A stretch of 64,000 nt of DNA. Source: JAJVID01 sp035714085. GTDB lineage: Bacteria; Acidobacteriota; Blastocatellia; RBC074. The notes under the pieces were generated by a model that had not been told where the DNA came from, made no database searches, and was given only the letters and a program-made list of their open reading frames with translations. Shown here piece after piece: positions 34,818 through 43,924 of this stretch. Both the position numbers and the translations under genes were made by a program. The number at the start of each line of letters is the position of its first letter. Within the stretch, counting starts at the first letter, position 1. The stretch is from NCBI GenBank assembly GCA_035714085.1, contig DASTMP010000362.1, positions 39,209 through 103,208 on the forward strand, written 5' to 3'.

Positions 34818-35970
34818 CTTCGATCTCCTGCCTGGCAACCGGGCGCCAGGGAATGAGAAGCTTCACCATCACTCCCCCCGATTCAGCATTGCCCACCTCG
34901 AATCGGTAGGCGTCGCCGTAAACTTGCTGTAAGCGCGCTTGCGTGTTGCTCAATCCAATCCCGCCGGCTTCGACCAGTTGCCACTCAGCGGGAAGCCGAG
35001 CGCCGTTGTTATAGACCTCGATATGCAACTGCCCGTCCGTACGAGCGGCGCTGATCTCAACCCGACCTCCCTGTCGTCGCGCGACTCCATGCCGGATCGC
35101 ATTCTCGACCAGCGGCTGCAAAATCATATTCGGCACACTGGCGCTGAGCGTTTCCGGCGCGACCTTCAATTCGATCTGCAAGCGATCTGAAAAACGTTGC
35201 TGCTGAATTTCCAGATAACCTTCGATGAAATCCAGTTCCTCGCGGAGCGAAACTTCCTGTTGGCCGGCGTTCTCCAGTGAGTGGCGCAACAACTCGCTCA
35301 GCCCGGCGATCATCTTGACCGCCGTCTGGTTTTCCTGGCTGCGTACGAGCGCCGCAATCGAGTGCAGCGTGTTGAAGAGGAAATGCGGGTTGAGTTGCAT
35401 CCGCAACGCCTCCAATTGCGCCTTGGCTAACCGGGCCTCCAACTGCGCCGCGTGGCTTTCGCGCTCGCGATAACGGCTGTAAAAATGCAAGGCCGCTCCC
35501 ACACCGATGATCGCCCAATAAATAAGCAAATCCTGCGGAATGTATTCACGCAAATTGCCTATCATCAACAAGCCAAAACTCGGCGCCCAGAACGGCGTTG
35601 GGTTGATCGTATGATAGAGCGCCGAAAAAGCCGCCACCTGCATTACGCCCAGCATTAGACCGAACGCGCAATGCAGCGTAACGCGCCGCCACCAACGCGC
35701 TCGTATCAACGGAAAGCGTCGCCCCAGAAGCAAGACCACCGGCGTCAAAATGCTCCAGACATTCCATGCCAACCAATGATACCCAGCGATGCGCCACCAG
35801 GTTACAACACGCCCGGTTGCGCGCATCCCCCAATACCACTGACAGGCGATCAGTGTCCCGAAAAGCATCCAAAATCCGCAGACCAAGCCGATGAACAACC
35901 AATCCCGCCGGTCATGCGACGGCTCGTTGGCCGAAACTCTTCCACGGTTTTGATTCTTGATATTCCGCAT
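34810..35970 (-). CDS. LytS-type sensor histidine kinase
   Basis: 386 residues. The N-terminal half has about four transmembrane helices (WLFIGLVCGFWMLFGTLIAC, LAWNVWSILTPVVLLLG and others) without a recognisable ligand domain, so it probably senses the membrane or a small ligand. The kinase core is of the His_kinase (PF06580) type: QLEALRMQLNPHFLFNTLHS with the phospho-acceptor His in NPHFLFN. The ATPase part shows LQPLVENAIRHGVARR (N box) and GGIGLSNTQARLQQVYGD (G box). It overlaps the response regulator by eight bases. The ATG at 35970 has GGGG upstream; a TTG seven codons earlier is the alternative. Confidence 0.94.
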   Translation of the reverse strand: MRNIKNQNRGRVSANEPSHDRRDWLFIGLVCGFWMLFGTLIACQWYWGMRATGRVVTWWRIAGYHWLAWNVWSILTPVVLLLGRRFPLIRARWWRRVTLHCAFGLMLGVMQVAAFSALYHTINPTPFWAPSFGLLMIGNLREYIPQDLLIYWAIIGVGAALHFYSRYRERESHAAQLEARLAKAQLEALRMQLNPHFLFNTLHSIAALVRSQENQTAVKMIAGLSELLRHSLENAGQQEVSLREELDFIEGYLEIQQQRFSDRLQIELKVAPETLSASVPNMILQPLVENAIRHGVARRQGGRVEISAARTDGQLHIEVYNNGARLPAEWQLVEAGGIGLSNTQARLQQVYGDAYRFEVGNAESGGVMVKLLIPWRPVARQEIEDE

Positions 35971-36214
35971 CGCTTCGATAGCCCCTATCAAAAATCATTA
36001 TGCTGTGGGGCATCGCCGTATTCAAATCAAGCAAAGGCCTCTTTCTGTATCAACCATGAGGGTACCCGCGCCTGGGGCATGGGGGCGGCGAGCGCCCTCA
36101 CACTGCCTTCCTTGCAAAACAGTTTACCTATTCGGACAATCTTGTTATTTGTATAATTTGTCATTAACCTCCTTCCAAATTAGCTGTAAAAGATGACATC
36201 GAAAGGAGCTGAAG

Positions 36215-37219
36215 ATGAAAGCTGCAGATCTGATAATGATGCGCGTGATTACCCTAGGCGTCATGCTGGTATGCTTGCCATTTACATCCACCGCCTACGA
36301 TGCTGACACCCGCTTCGCTTCCGGCAGGAGCGCCCTTGCTATCCCATTTGAACTAGAAGGTAGCGCGATCATAGTACAGGTCGGCGTCAATGACTCTCCA
36401 GCGCGCGCCTTCGAGCTGGACACGGGATCGAGCATCAACATCCTTAGCCTACCAGTTGCTAAATCGTTCGGCATGCGACTTCAGTTGGGTGGGAAGGCGA
36501 ACGGAGGCGTTGGAGCTGACCCTCCTGATTTCTACCTCATCAAAGGTAAAGTGTCATTCAGCCTGCCGGGAGTCGTGCTTTCCAACCAGCGGCTGTTGGC
36601 GATGCCATTGGATAAATGCGATGACCATCCCGCTGCTATTGGAAGCGACCAGAAGGTCGCTGCAGATCAGAAGGTGGAGAAAAAGACGGGGAGAGCGCGG
36701 GACGGGATTCTCGGCAAGGAGTTCTTCGACAGTTTTGTTGTTGAGATTGACTATGTCGCACGGCTGATCAATCTCTATGACCCACATAGCTATCAGTACA
36801 CGGGAAGTGGGAAGAGTCTTCCGCTCGAGAAGGAACAAGGGACGATCTTCACGCGAGCGCAGGTCAAGGCGCCAGAGCGTCTGCCTGTTCCGGCGCGGCT
36901 CTTGGTTGACCTCCCGGCAAGCTGGGCTATAACGCTCAATCAGAAGTTTGCGGAGAAGCATCAACTTGTGCCGCCTGCTGATAAGCTCAAGTTTGTAAAT
37001 GAATGTGGGACCGGCGGTTTGGCGAAGGGCGTATCGTATGAGGGTAAGCTGGAAGCATTACAACTCGGCGCCTTTAAGCTGCCTGATCCTTTAACGTTTT
37101 TCCGCCATACAGAGATTGGAGGAGGCTACGATGGTCTCCTGGGAGGCCCGGCCCTACAGAACTTTAAGGTGATTTTCGATTACTCACGCAGTCGGATGAT
37201 CTTAGAGTCGCCACGTTGA
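36215..37219 (+). CDS. Exported retropepsin-like aspartyl protease
   Basis: 334 residues. AAAGGAG before the ATG and the signal peptide MRVITLGVMLVCLPFTSTAY support the start. The first domain has the active-site strand AFELDTGSSINILSLPVAKS and a later GILGKEFFDSFVVEIDY. The second half repeats the fold (LLVDLPASWAITLNQKFAEK.., GGYDGLLGGPALQNFKVIFD) but has LVDLPAS where the first has LDTGS, so only one catalytic aspartate is seen. That arrangement could be inactive or need a partner. It is the second such protein in the window (compare 21552). Function unknown. Confidence 0.82.
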   Translation: MKAADLIMMRVITLGVMLVCLPFTSTAYDADTRFASGRSALAIPFELEGSAIIVQVGVNDSPARAFELDTGSSINILSLPVAKSFGMRLQLGGKANGGVGADPPDFYLIKGKVSFSLPGVVLSNQRLLAMPLDKCDDHPAAIGSDQKVAADQKVEKKTGRARDGILGKEFFDSFVVEIDYVARLINLYDPHSYQYTGSGKSLPLEKEQGTIFTRAQVKAPERLPVPARLLVDLPASWAITLNQKFAEKHQLVPPADKLKFVNECGTGGLAKGVSYEGKLEALQLGAFKLPDPLTFFRHTEIGGGYDGLLGGPALQNFKVIFDYSRSRMILESPR

Positions 37220-37339
37220 GTTAACTGACCATTCGTTCCAGCGGACCGCCTCCGGCGGCCGCTGAGCTCAAACGTTACTCTCAGCGTCACAGGCCGACCT
37301 GGGGCCCCTTCGTCAGGCTATTAATCCGGAGTAGAGATC

Positions 37340-37780
37340 ATGTCGATAAATCAAAAAGTCATTGCCGCTTGCCTCGGCAGTGTGATTTTGTCTTTGATTC
37401 TCGTTGGCGTTGTGAGTGGGACTTTGATCAGACATATCATTCAAATAGTTCCTGTAATCTTCGCACTGATAACAGTAAGACGTAAATCAATCTGGGGAGT
37501 ATATGCGGCCCTTCCGATCTTCGTCTTCTGGCTTTTCATTATGACACTCATCTGGCTCTTTCTCTTAGGCATGGCCAGCGTCGTAAGAGGGCGCTTTACA
37601 GTTGTGGAAATCATACTGACATTACTGATCGGGGTATCCTCGATATTGGGCGTTGTGGCTGTTATCCGCGATCGTCCCCATATAGAATTCAAAATTTCTG
37701 TATCCGTCTTCGTCCTGTTCTCCGCATTGCAAGTTGTCGCTATGTGGATTAGCTTCAAAAGGCCATTTGTAAATATCTGA
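37340..37780 (+). CDS. Small integral membrane protein, unknown function
   Basis: 146 residues with four to five hydrophobic helices: VIAACLGSVILSLILVGVVS, IIQIVPVIFALITV, VYAALPIFVFWLFIMTLIWL.., VVEIILTLLIGVSSILGVVA and VSVFVLFSALQVVAMWISF. CGGAG sits before the ATG. The pattern fits a polytopic inner-membrane protein; I recognise no family. It lies 120 bp after the protease gene on the same strand, so a shared transcript is possible. Confidence 0.75.
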   Translation: MSINQKVIAACLGSVILSLILVGVVSGTLIRHIIQIVPVIFALITVRRKSIWGVYAALPIFVFWLFIMTLIWLFLLGMASVVRGRFTVVEIILTLLIGVSSILGVVAVIRDRPHIEFKISVSVFVLFSALQVVAMWISFKRPFVNI

Positions 37781-37873
37781 AATCACTTCAGGGCCGGTGA
37801 AGTAGGCGCGTCCTACAATCCGCTGCGGACCGCCGTGCCACGGTCCTTCACAAAGCCGTCACCTTCGACACCT

Positions 37874-38635
37874 ATGGGCGCAAATGGAATTATAGAAAAT
37901 AGCGCGGACTTTCTCAGAATGGCGCTTCTTACTACTGAAGACGTCACCAGATGTCTCGGCGTTCTTTCAAAGCTGGAGCGCCACTTGGAAGAATCGGTCA
38001 TTTTGACCGGCGGCATTGCCACTGCCTGGCATTTACTGAGCTGCGGCCGACCCTGCCAACAGAGAAGCCTCAATGATGTTGACGTGGTCGTCGAGAGTTT
38101 GCACGATCTACCTCCATCCCTGAGCGCGGATTTTCTAATTAATCACTTCCACCCTAATCGCGGGAGAGGCAGAATCCTGATTCAACTCGTCGACGAAGAG
38201 TATCGCATTCGGATAGATGTTTTCACCCCCACCACACCAACCTTAATGCGACGGCTAAAAACCGCTGTCGGCAAAACCTCGTGCAGACTTGTTTCAGCCG
38301 AAGACATCTCGGCAAAACTGCTGTCTGTTATCTATGCCGTGACGAGAGGCGAGCTTGTCGAGCCAAAATACGTCGAGCATTTCCGTCTGCTCTTCTCGGC
38401 GGTTGATTTGGTGAAGACGAGAGAAGTATGGAGAGAATACAGAAGAGAGGATCAGGCCGTAGAACTCGATGAAGCGGTGGAGGCGGTCGAGCGAAGCATT
38501 GCAGCTAATCCTAATCTCTTACAGGCAGGCTCTTACAGCCAGGATCTCAATCGGACGTGCCATTGGTGCTGCGACTCAGAGAAATTCCCAATTGCACCGG
38601 CGCTGAAAGTATTTGAAATTCTAGGCCATGTATAA
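37874..38635 (+). CDS. Nucleotidyltransferase-like protein (AbiEii/minimal NTase superfamily)
   Basis: 253 residues. The core ILTGGIATAWHL, then QRSLNDVDVVVESLHDLP and a third acidic position in YRIRIDVFTPTTPTL give the G-G..DxD..D pattern of the pol-beta nucleotidyltransferase superfamily, close to AbiEii-type toxins and aminoglycoside-type NTases. The C-terminal region ends with a Cys/His cluster (CHWCCDSEKF) that may bind metal. No AbiEi-like antitoxin gene is adjacent. The start is uncertain: ATG 37874 is used; ATG 37919 would remove a low-complexity head. The substrate, nucleotide or protein, is unknown. Confidence 0.65.
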   Translation: MGANGIIENSADFLRMALLTTEDVTRCLGVLSKLERHLEESVILTGGIATAWHLLSCGRPCQQRSLNDVDVVVESLHDLPPSLSADFLINHFHPNRGRGRILIQLVDEEYRIRIDVFTPTTPTLMRRLKTAVGKTSCRLVSAEDISAKLLSVIYAVTRGELVEPKYVEHFRLLFSAVDLVKTREVWREYRREDQAVELDEAVEAVERSIAANPNLLQAGSYSQDLNRTCHWCCDSEKFPIAPALKVFEILGHV

Positions 38636-38728
38636 GCGACGGCAATATTGCAAGGTTTGTCTGCAAGGTGGTTTTGAAATAACTTCTGTGGGGCTGAAAG
38701 CAGCTAAAGATTCTATGGACAAATACGT

Positions 38729-39308
38729 CTATTTGCGTTCAAATCCGACGCCTGAAGTTGAGTGAACGGGCGAGACTTCGAACACGATCGCGAATTGTTG
38801 CAGCGCTCGTTTCCATTCCCTGATCGGCATCGTCCATTTTTTCTCGATATTTTTCAAGGCCAGGTAAAGCAGCTTGAATACCGCCTCGTCATTCGGGAAC
38901 AGGCTCCGGTTCTTGATGATTTTGCGTAGGCTGTAATTAAGCGACTCGATCGCGTTGGTCGTATAAATCACCCGCCGAATCTCTTCCGGGAATTGGAAGA
39001 ACGGAAACACACGCGCCCAATTGTTGCGCCAACTCCGCCCGTTCATCGGATAGCGAGCGCCCCACTTCTCCTCGAATTCCGTCAACTCTTGTTCGGCCTG
39101 CTCGGCCGTCGCCGCCGTGTACACAGGCTTGAGCGCCGCGGCCACTGCCTTGCGCTCTTTCCATGAAACGTACCCGAGCGAATTGCGCAGCAAATGGACG
39201 ATGCACAGCTGCACTTGCGCTTGCGGGAAGACCGATTCGATCGCTTCGGGAAAGCCCTTCAGTCCGTCCACGCAGGCTATCAGCACATCTTGGACTCCAC
39301 GGTTCTTC
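38729..39308 (-). pseudogene. IS256-family transposase, C-terminal half
   Basis: The frame reads GVQDVLIACVDGLKGFPEAI.., FPQAQVQLCIVHLLRNSL, then IYTTNAIESLNYSLRKIIKN and WTMPIREWKRALQQFAIVFE, ending FERK-stop. This is the second half of an IS256-type DDE transposase, with the second catalytic Asp region (ACVDGLKGFPEAI) and the C-terminal Glu region. The first ~200 residues are missing. The 5' break coincides with a REP-like palindrome, whose sequence now supplies the few codons upstream (MPPHRRHTKNR). Non-functional. Confidence 0.85.
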
Positions 39309-39373
39309 GTGTGCCTTCGGTGAGGCGGCACGGATTGGAATTACGCAAGCGTACCGGCCAACCGAAGGCACAC
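39309..39373. repeat. REP-like palindrome, copy B, at an IS-IS junction
   Basis: 65 bp with perfect 13-bp inverted ends GTGTGCCTTCGGT / ACCGAAGGCACAC and the internal block GCAAGCGTACCGGC. Copy A at 24718 has GCAAGTGTACCGGC in the same place. It lies exactly between the IS256 and IS66 transposase fragments. Confidence 0.65.
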
Positions 39374-39827
39374 GATGATTCAGCCTCACGAGCCTGGCTC
39401 CCGGATAATCCGAGGCCGTCATTCGACCATGTCCGGGCCGTTTCAGCCTTCGTACTTCTTGAATAGATGAATCGCCCTCGCAGGTTGAATTCGAGGCCGT
39501 CTCCTTCGGCGAATCGGTCTGAGAGCTTCCATCAGCCCCGGACCGGCGATCCTCGGCTCTGTTTTCAGCTTCGTCCTTGCCACGCTTTTTGTCCTTTATT
39601 CCAAACAGGAGCTCCTTCACACGCCGAATCGATGTGTGTTTCCGCTCGAGGAGAGAGACGATCGTGAGCAGAATGTTCAGCAACTTCTCGATCAATTGCG
39701 TATCGCCCTGATCGAGTTTCCCTTGTTTGACGCGATCGATGAGCTGCTTGATCTCGTTCGTATCAGTGGCGGGGATGTCATCGTTGTTTTTCTTAGGCGC
39801 CAATCGCGCCGATCCTACGCCAGGCAA
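39374..39827 (-). pseudogene. IS66-family transposase, N-terminal part
   Basis: The frame shows ATDTNEIKQLIDRVKQGKLD, then LIEKLLNILLTIVSLLERKH, TSIRRVKELLFGIKDKKRGK and KRPGHGRMTASDYPGARLVR. This is the N-terminal leucine-zipper/helical region of an IS66-type transposase up to its GHGRxxAxxYxGA motif. Similarity stops at the REP-like element, where the frame passes into out-of-frame IS256 sequence. The catalytic domain is gone. Confidence 0.8.
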
Positions 39828-40048
39828 AAACGAACGCCAAGGCCGGAGTGCAAATATTTTCTTTTTTCATGAGGCTCACTGCAGGGATACAAAGCAATCA
39901 CTGCACGGCCTGCCAATGCGGTCAGGGCAAGCCCGCGCTCAAGCTGCCCTGGTCCCCGGCCTGAAGCTCACCTCTCAACTTCGCCTTGCCAGACAGGATC
40001 GGCATCAATCCAATCCTTTCGCCTGACGGGCGTGTTTTTTTTCGCTGG

Positions 40049-40094
40049 CTGTAGACAAGCTACAGGCATGGGTGTAGATTGAATACATCCTACA
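40049..40094 (+). promoter_or_regulatory. Candidate PadR operator/promoter
   Basis: CTGTAG-acaag-CTACAG (40049-40065) is a perfect 6-bp inverted repeat. A second, wider pair TGTAG / CTACA lies at 40073-40077 and 40090-40094. TACAAT at 40091-40096 could be the -10 box, so the sites overlap the likely promoter of the PadR-ADOP operon, whose ATG is at 40119. PadR proteins commonly repress through such dyads; binding is inferred. Confidence 0.45.
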
Positions 40095-40118
40095 ATATTT
40101 TCAGAGAGGAACACCACG

Positions 40119-40469
40119 ATGAGACGAGGATATGAAAACCGCATCGAATTGCTGCAAGGCACACTCGATCTGCTGATTCTGCAAACGCTGCAATGGGGGC
40201 CGCGCCACGGCTACGGTATCAGTCAGGCCATTCGCGCCGGTTCGGGCGAAGCGCTGCATGTGGACACCGGCTCGCTCTATCCGGCGCTGCATCGGCTGGA
40301 ACGCAAGAAGTGGATCAAGGCCGAATGGACGGTGTCCGAATACAACCAGAAGGTCAAAACCTATCAACTGACCGCCGCAGGCAAAAAACAACTCGCGGCG
40401 GAACGTTCCAACTGGGAGCGGTTGACGGCGGCAATGGCGGGCGTCCTGAATCCGGCGGAAGGAGCGTGA
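40119..40469 (+). CDS. PadR-family transcriptional regulator
   Basis: 116 residues. Winged-helix sequence: ELLQGTLDLLILQTLQWGPR, HGYGISQAIRAGSGEALHVD, TGSLYPALHRLERKKWIKAE and YQLTAAGKKQLAAERSNWER. GAGAGGA precedes the ATG. Its stop is three bases before the ADOP start at 40473, so the pair is an operon. Candidate operator dyads lie directly upstream (40049-40094), consistent with autorepression. The ligand is unknown; in related systems PadR responds to phenolic acids or drugs, which cannot be assumed here. Confidence 0.93.
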   Translation: MRRGYENRIELLQGTLDLLILQTLQWGPRHGYGISQAIRAGSGEALHVDTGSLYPALHRLERKKWIKAEWTVSEYNQKVKTYQLTAAGKKQLAAERSNWERLTAAMAGVLNPAEGA

Positions 40470-40472
40470 AGC

Positions 40473-43112
40473 ATGAAATTCTGGCGACAACGCAAAAGCG
40501 AAGAACTCGACGCCGAAATCCGCAGCCATCTCGATCAAGCCATTCGCGACCGCATCGAACGCGGCGAAACGCCTGAACAAGCGCGCGCCAATGCGATCCG
40601 CGAATTCGGCAATGTGGGATTGGTCAAGGAAGTCACGCGCGAGATGTGGGGCTGGGCCTCGCTCGACCGATTTGCGCAGGACTTGCGGTTTGGGCTACGA
40701 ATGCTGCGGAAGAAACCGGGCTTTTCGTTGGTGGCGATTCTCACGCTGGCGTTGGGGATTGGCGCGAACACGGCGATTTTCAGCGTGGTCAATGCGGTGT
40801 TGCTGCGCCCGCTGCCGTACGCGCAGGCGGAGCGGCTGGTGGCGCTGTGGAGCAATCTGTTGCGGCCCGGCCTGGAAAAGCTGGCGCTTTCCGCGCCGGA
40901 GTTCAAAGATTTCAAGGAACAGTGCCGGGCCTTCGAGCAGATGGCCGCTTATGATGTGCGCAACCTCAGCCTGACGGGTGTGGAAGAGCCTGAATTGCTG
41001 CCAGGCGCCTTTGTCTCGCCGCAGAGCTTTGCGCTGCTCGGCGTACAACCGGCCCTGGGCCGCGCGTTTCAAGCAGAAGAGGATCAGCCGGGACGGGAGC
41101 AAGTGGCGATTCTAAGCCACGCTTTGTGGCAGCGGCGGTTCGGCGCGGATGCCGGGTTGCTGGGCAGGAGCGTCACGCTGGATGGCAAACCTGTCACGGT
41201 GATTGGTGTGATGCCGGGCGATTTTCGGTTCCCGGAAAACGAAGTGCAGGTCTGGCTGCCGCTGGTGATTACGGCTGACCTGCTGACGGAAAACAATCGC
41301 GGCTCGCATTACCTCAACGTCATCGCACGGCTCAAACCGGATGTGACAGTGACGCAGGCAAAGTCGGAAGTGGTGGCCATCGCGCAACGCATGGCGAAAG
41401 AACACGCCGGGGTCTATCGTGGCGGCTACGGCGCGAGCGTCGTGCCCTTGCACGAAGAGGTCGTCGGCAATGTGCAGTGGTTGCTGCTGATTCTGTTCGG
41501 GGCGGTCGGGCTGGTGCTGCTGATTGCGTGCGGGAATGTTATGAACCTGCTGTTGGTGCGCGCCGCGCAGCGGGAAAAGGAGATTGCCGTGCGCCTGACG
41601 TTGGGGGCTACGCGCTTTCGTTTGATCCGGCAATTGCTGACCGAAAGCGTGTTGCTCTCGTTGTTGGGCGGCGGGTTGGGTTTGTTGCTAGCGGCCTGGG
41701 GGGTGCGCGCGCTGGTTGTGCTGGGGCCAGCGGACATCCCGCGCCTGGACGAGATTGATATGGATTACCGCGCGCTGGGTTTCACGCTGGCGACTTCAAT
41801 TCTCACCGGCTTGCTTTTCGGGCTGGCGCCGGTGATGCAGTCTTCGCGGTTGCGCCTGAGTGAGTCGCTCAAGGACAGGCGCGGCGCGAGCGACAGTCCG
41901 CGCCGCCGCCGGTTGAGCGATGCGCTGGTCGTGGCGGAATTTGCGCTGGCGCTGGTGTTGCTGATGGGCGCGGGTTTGCTGTTCAGGAGCTTCCTGCAAC
42001 TTCAGGAGGTCAAACCGGGATTTCGCGTGGAGGGGTTGTTATCGCTGCGGCTGATCCTGCCGCAGTCGAAGTATCCCGACTTCACCCGGCAAACCGCATT
42101 CTTTCAGCAGGCCATTGAAAGTCTCGACACACAATCCGGCGTCGAATCCGCCGGAGCCATCAGCGTCCTGCCACTCAGCGGTCGCACCTCGGATCGTAGT
42201 TTTCGGATCGAAGGGCGCGCCGTTCCGCCCGGTCAGGCAGGGCCGGATGAAGAACTCAGAATGGTCAGCGCCGATTACTTCAGGACGATGGGGATTCCGT
42301 TGGTCAAAGGGCGTTCGTTCAGCGACCGCGATCTGCCCGACAGTCCGCGCGTCGCGCTGATTAACGAGGCGCTGAAAAAACGCTATTGGCCCGACGAAGA
42401 AGCCATCGGCAAACGAATCGCCTTCAGCGGGCTGCGCGAAAACAAGCCCGATTGGTGCGAGATCGTCGGCGTCGTCGCTGATGTCAGGCATAGCGGGCTG
42501 GACGTTCCGGCCATGCCGGAAGTTTATCTGCCCTTCCGCCAGTCGCTTTTTTCCGTCGCTGATTCCAATCTGCGGTCGCTGTATCTGGTGATACGCACAG
42601 CGGCTGACCCGTTAAGCGGCATGGCAATGGCGCGCGGCCGGATTGCGGCGCTCGACAAAGATCAACCGCTCACCGACATCAGGACAATGGAACAGCGCCT
42701 GAACGGAAGCATTGCGCAGCGTCGCTTCAACATGTTGCTGCTCGGTCTCTTTGCCGCAGTGGCGCTGACGTTGGCGGCGCTTGGCATTTACGGCGTGCTT
42801 TCGTATGCGGTCACGCAGCGCACGCGCGAAATCGGCATTCGCTTGGCGCTCGGCGCCGCGCCGCGTGATGTGCTGGGGCTGGTGCTGCTTCAGGGCGTCG
42901 CTTTGGTCCTCGCTGGCGTGGCGCTGGGATTGATTGCAGCATTAGCTGTGACGCGGTTGTTGGCGGACTTGCTATACGGCGTAGGCGCGACAGACGCAAT
43001 GACGTTCATTGTGATTCCGCTCTTGCTCGGCAGCGTGGCGTTGCTGGCATGTTGGATTCCGGCGCGGCGCGCGACGAAGGTGGATCCGCTGATCGCCCTT
43101 CGCCACGAGTAG
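40473..43112 (+). CDS. ADOP-family ABC transporter permease (FtsX/MacB type)
   Basis: 879 residues. Head: MKFWRQRKSEELDAEIRSHL.., NAIREFGNVGLVKEVTREMW. Then LRFGLRMLRKKPGFSLVAIL and the first helix LTLALGIGANTAIFSVVNAV. A MacB-like periplasmic domain, FtsX block (LLIACGNVMNLLLVRAAQRE), second periplasmic domain and final FtsX block (GVLSYAVTQRTREIGIRLAL) follow, ending ACWIPARRATKVDPLIALRHE. It is translated right after padR. The head is shorter than in the other ADOPs of the window. There is no ATPase gene nearby. Confidence 0.93.
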   Translation: MKFWRQRKSEELDAEIRSHLDQAIRDRIERGETPEQARANAIREFGNVGLVKEVTREMWGWASLDRFAQDLRFGLRMLRKKPGFSLVAILTLALGIGANTAIFSVVNAVLLRPLPYAQAERLVALWSNLLRPGLEKLALSAPEFKDFKEQCRAFEQMAAYDVRNLSLTGVEEPELLPGAFVSPQSFALLGVQPALGRAFQAEEDQPGREQVAILSHALWQRRFGADAGLLGRSVTLDGKPVTVIGVMPGDFRFPENEVQVWLPLVITADLLTENNRGSHYLNVIARLKPDVTVTQAKSEVVAIAQRMAKEHAGVYRGGYGASVVPLHEEVVGNVQWLLLILFGAVGLVLLIACGNVMNLLLVRAAQREKEIAVRLTLGATRFRLIRQLLTESVLLSLLGGGLGLLLAAWGVRALVVLGPADIPRLDEIDMDYRALGFTLATSILTGLLFGLAPVMQSSRLRLSESLKDRRGASDSPRRRRLSDALVVAEFALALVLLMGAGLLFRSFLQLQEVKPGFRVEGLLSLRLILPQSKYPDFTRQTAFFQQAIESLDTQSGVESAGAISVLPLSGRTSDRSFRIEGRAVPPGQAGPDEELRMVSADYFRTMGIPLVKGRSFSDRDLPDSPRVALINEALKKRYWPDEEAIGKRIAFSGLRENKPDWCEIVGVVADVRHSGLDVPAMPEVYLPFRQSLFSVADSNLRSLYLVIRTAADPLSGMAMARGRIAALDKDQPLTDIRTMEQRLNGSIAQRRFNMLLLGLFAAVALTLAALGIYGVLSYAVTQRTREIGIRLALGAAPRDVLGLVLLQGVALVLAGVALGLIAALAVTRLLADLLYGVGATDAMTFIVIPLLLGSVALLACWIPARRATKVDPLIALRHE

Positions 43113-43129
43113 CAGCGCCATTATCATTT

Positions 43130-43182
43130 TGAGCTTTCGGCGCGCCGGTACGACAATTGGCGACAGCCCACCGAGAGCTCAC
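43130..43182. repeat. REP-like palindrome, copy C (inverted orientation)
   Basis: Read on the minus strand it starts GTGAGCTCTCGGT, contains GTACCGGC and ends GCCGAAAGCTCA, matching the ends and core block of copies A and B. It lies 18 bp after the ADOP stop codon. Confidence 0.55.
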
Positions 43183-43283
43183 GCAATACTTGCTTTCTGC
43201 TCGTGTATTCGAGGCGCGAATGAATTTATCCTGTCGCAAGTTGAGGGGACGATCGAGCGCTTGCGCAGAGAGGAAGAGAATTC

Positions 43284-43319
43284 GTGAAGCTTCGGCCACC
43301 CGGCCTGCCGAAGCCTCAC
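43284..43319. repeat. Short REP-like hairpin, copy D
   Basis: 36 bp with arms GTGAAGCTTCGGC and GCCGAAGCCTCAC around a short CACCCGGCCT-type loop. It shares the GTGA..CTTCGG / CCGAAGC..CAC ends with the longer elements but lacks the GTACCGGC block. It may act as a terminator between the convergent ADOP and beta-barrel genes. Confidence 0.45.
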
Positions 43320-43351
43320 AAAGGAATGACGCGATCCTCGATCTTCTGAAA

Positions 43352-43924
43352 TCACCGCTTACCCAAACGGATGACGATCCCGGCCGAGTATCGGAAGTTG
43401 TTCTGATATAATTTGGCTCTCAAGAAATCTAATTTGTCTCCCAAGTAATCAACCTGAGCGACGCGGATGGCGAAATTGTTATTCACCTTGACATCGAGTC
43501 CGCCTCCCAGCGCGAATGCGAATGCATTATCCGTCACTTCAGCAGTAGGTATCTTGTAGTAGCCGCGCGCCCCTCCAAACAAGGCGTGAACAAATGGTTC
43601 CGCCTTTCCTCTATGAAGAACGATGCGCGGACCGAATAAGTAGGTTAACACGTTGGAATTGACGGGGACGCTCAGGCCTAAGAGCAGGACGGGTATCGAC
43701 GTCGATGTGTCGAACCGGCTGAATTCGCCGACAATGCCGATGTGTTTGGTGATGTTTCCGGCTAGCGACGTGTTGAATCCGTGCGCGTTGACGCCGTCAA
43801 GGTTATCAGCGCGCAGATACGAGTAGCCGCCGAAAATCTCGACTTTGGGGGCCGCCTCCTGCGCTGAAGCCGCCAGCGGCAAACAGAGGGCCAACATGGA
43901 GGCTAAGAACAATAGTTTCTTCAT
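43352..43924 (-). CDS. Outer-membrane beta-barrel protein (OmpA-barrel type)
   Basis: 190 residues. Signal peptide MKKLLFLASMLALCLPLAAS, cleaved near ASAQE. Alternating strands follow: VEIFGGYSYLRADNLDG, HIGIVGEFSRFDT, LTYLFGPRIVLHRGKAEPFV.., FAFALGGGLDVKVNNNFAIR and FRYSAGIVIRLGKR, ending with a basic/aromatic-poor terminal strand. This is the eight-stranded small barrel (OMP_b-brl) often found in Acidobacteriota. It probably sits in the outer membrane; its function is unknown. It is separated from the nitronate-monooxygenase-like gene by about 220 bp on the same strand. Confidence 0.85.
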   Translation of the reverse strand: MKKLLFLASMLALCLPLAASAQEAAPKVEIFGGYSYLRADNLDGVNAHGFNTSLAGNITKHIGIVGEFSRFDTSTSIPVLLLGLSVPVNSNVLTYLFGPRIVLHRGKAEPFVHALFGGARGYYKIPTAEVTDNAFAFALGGGLDVKVNNNFAIRVAQVDYLGDKLDFLRAKLYQNNFRYSAGIVIRLGKR

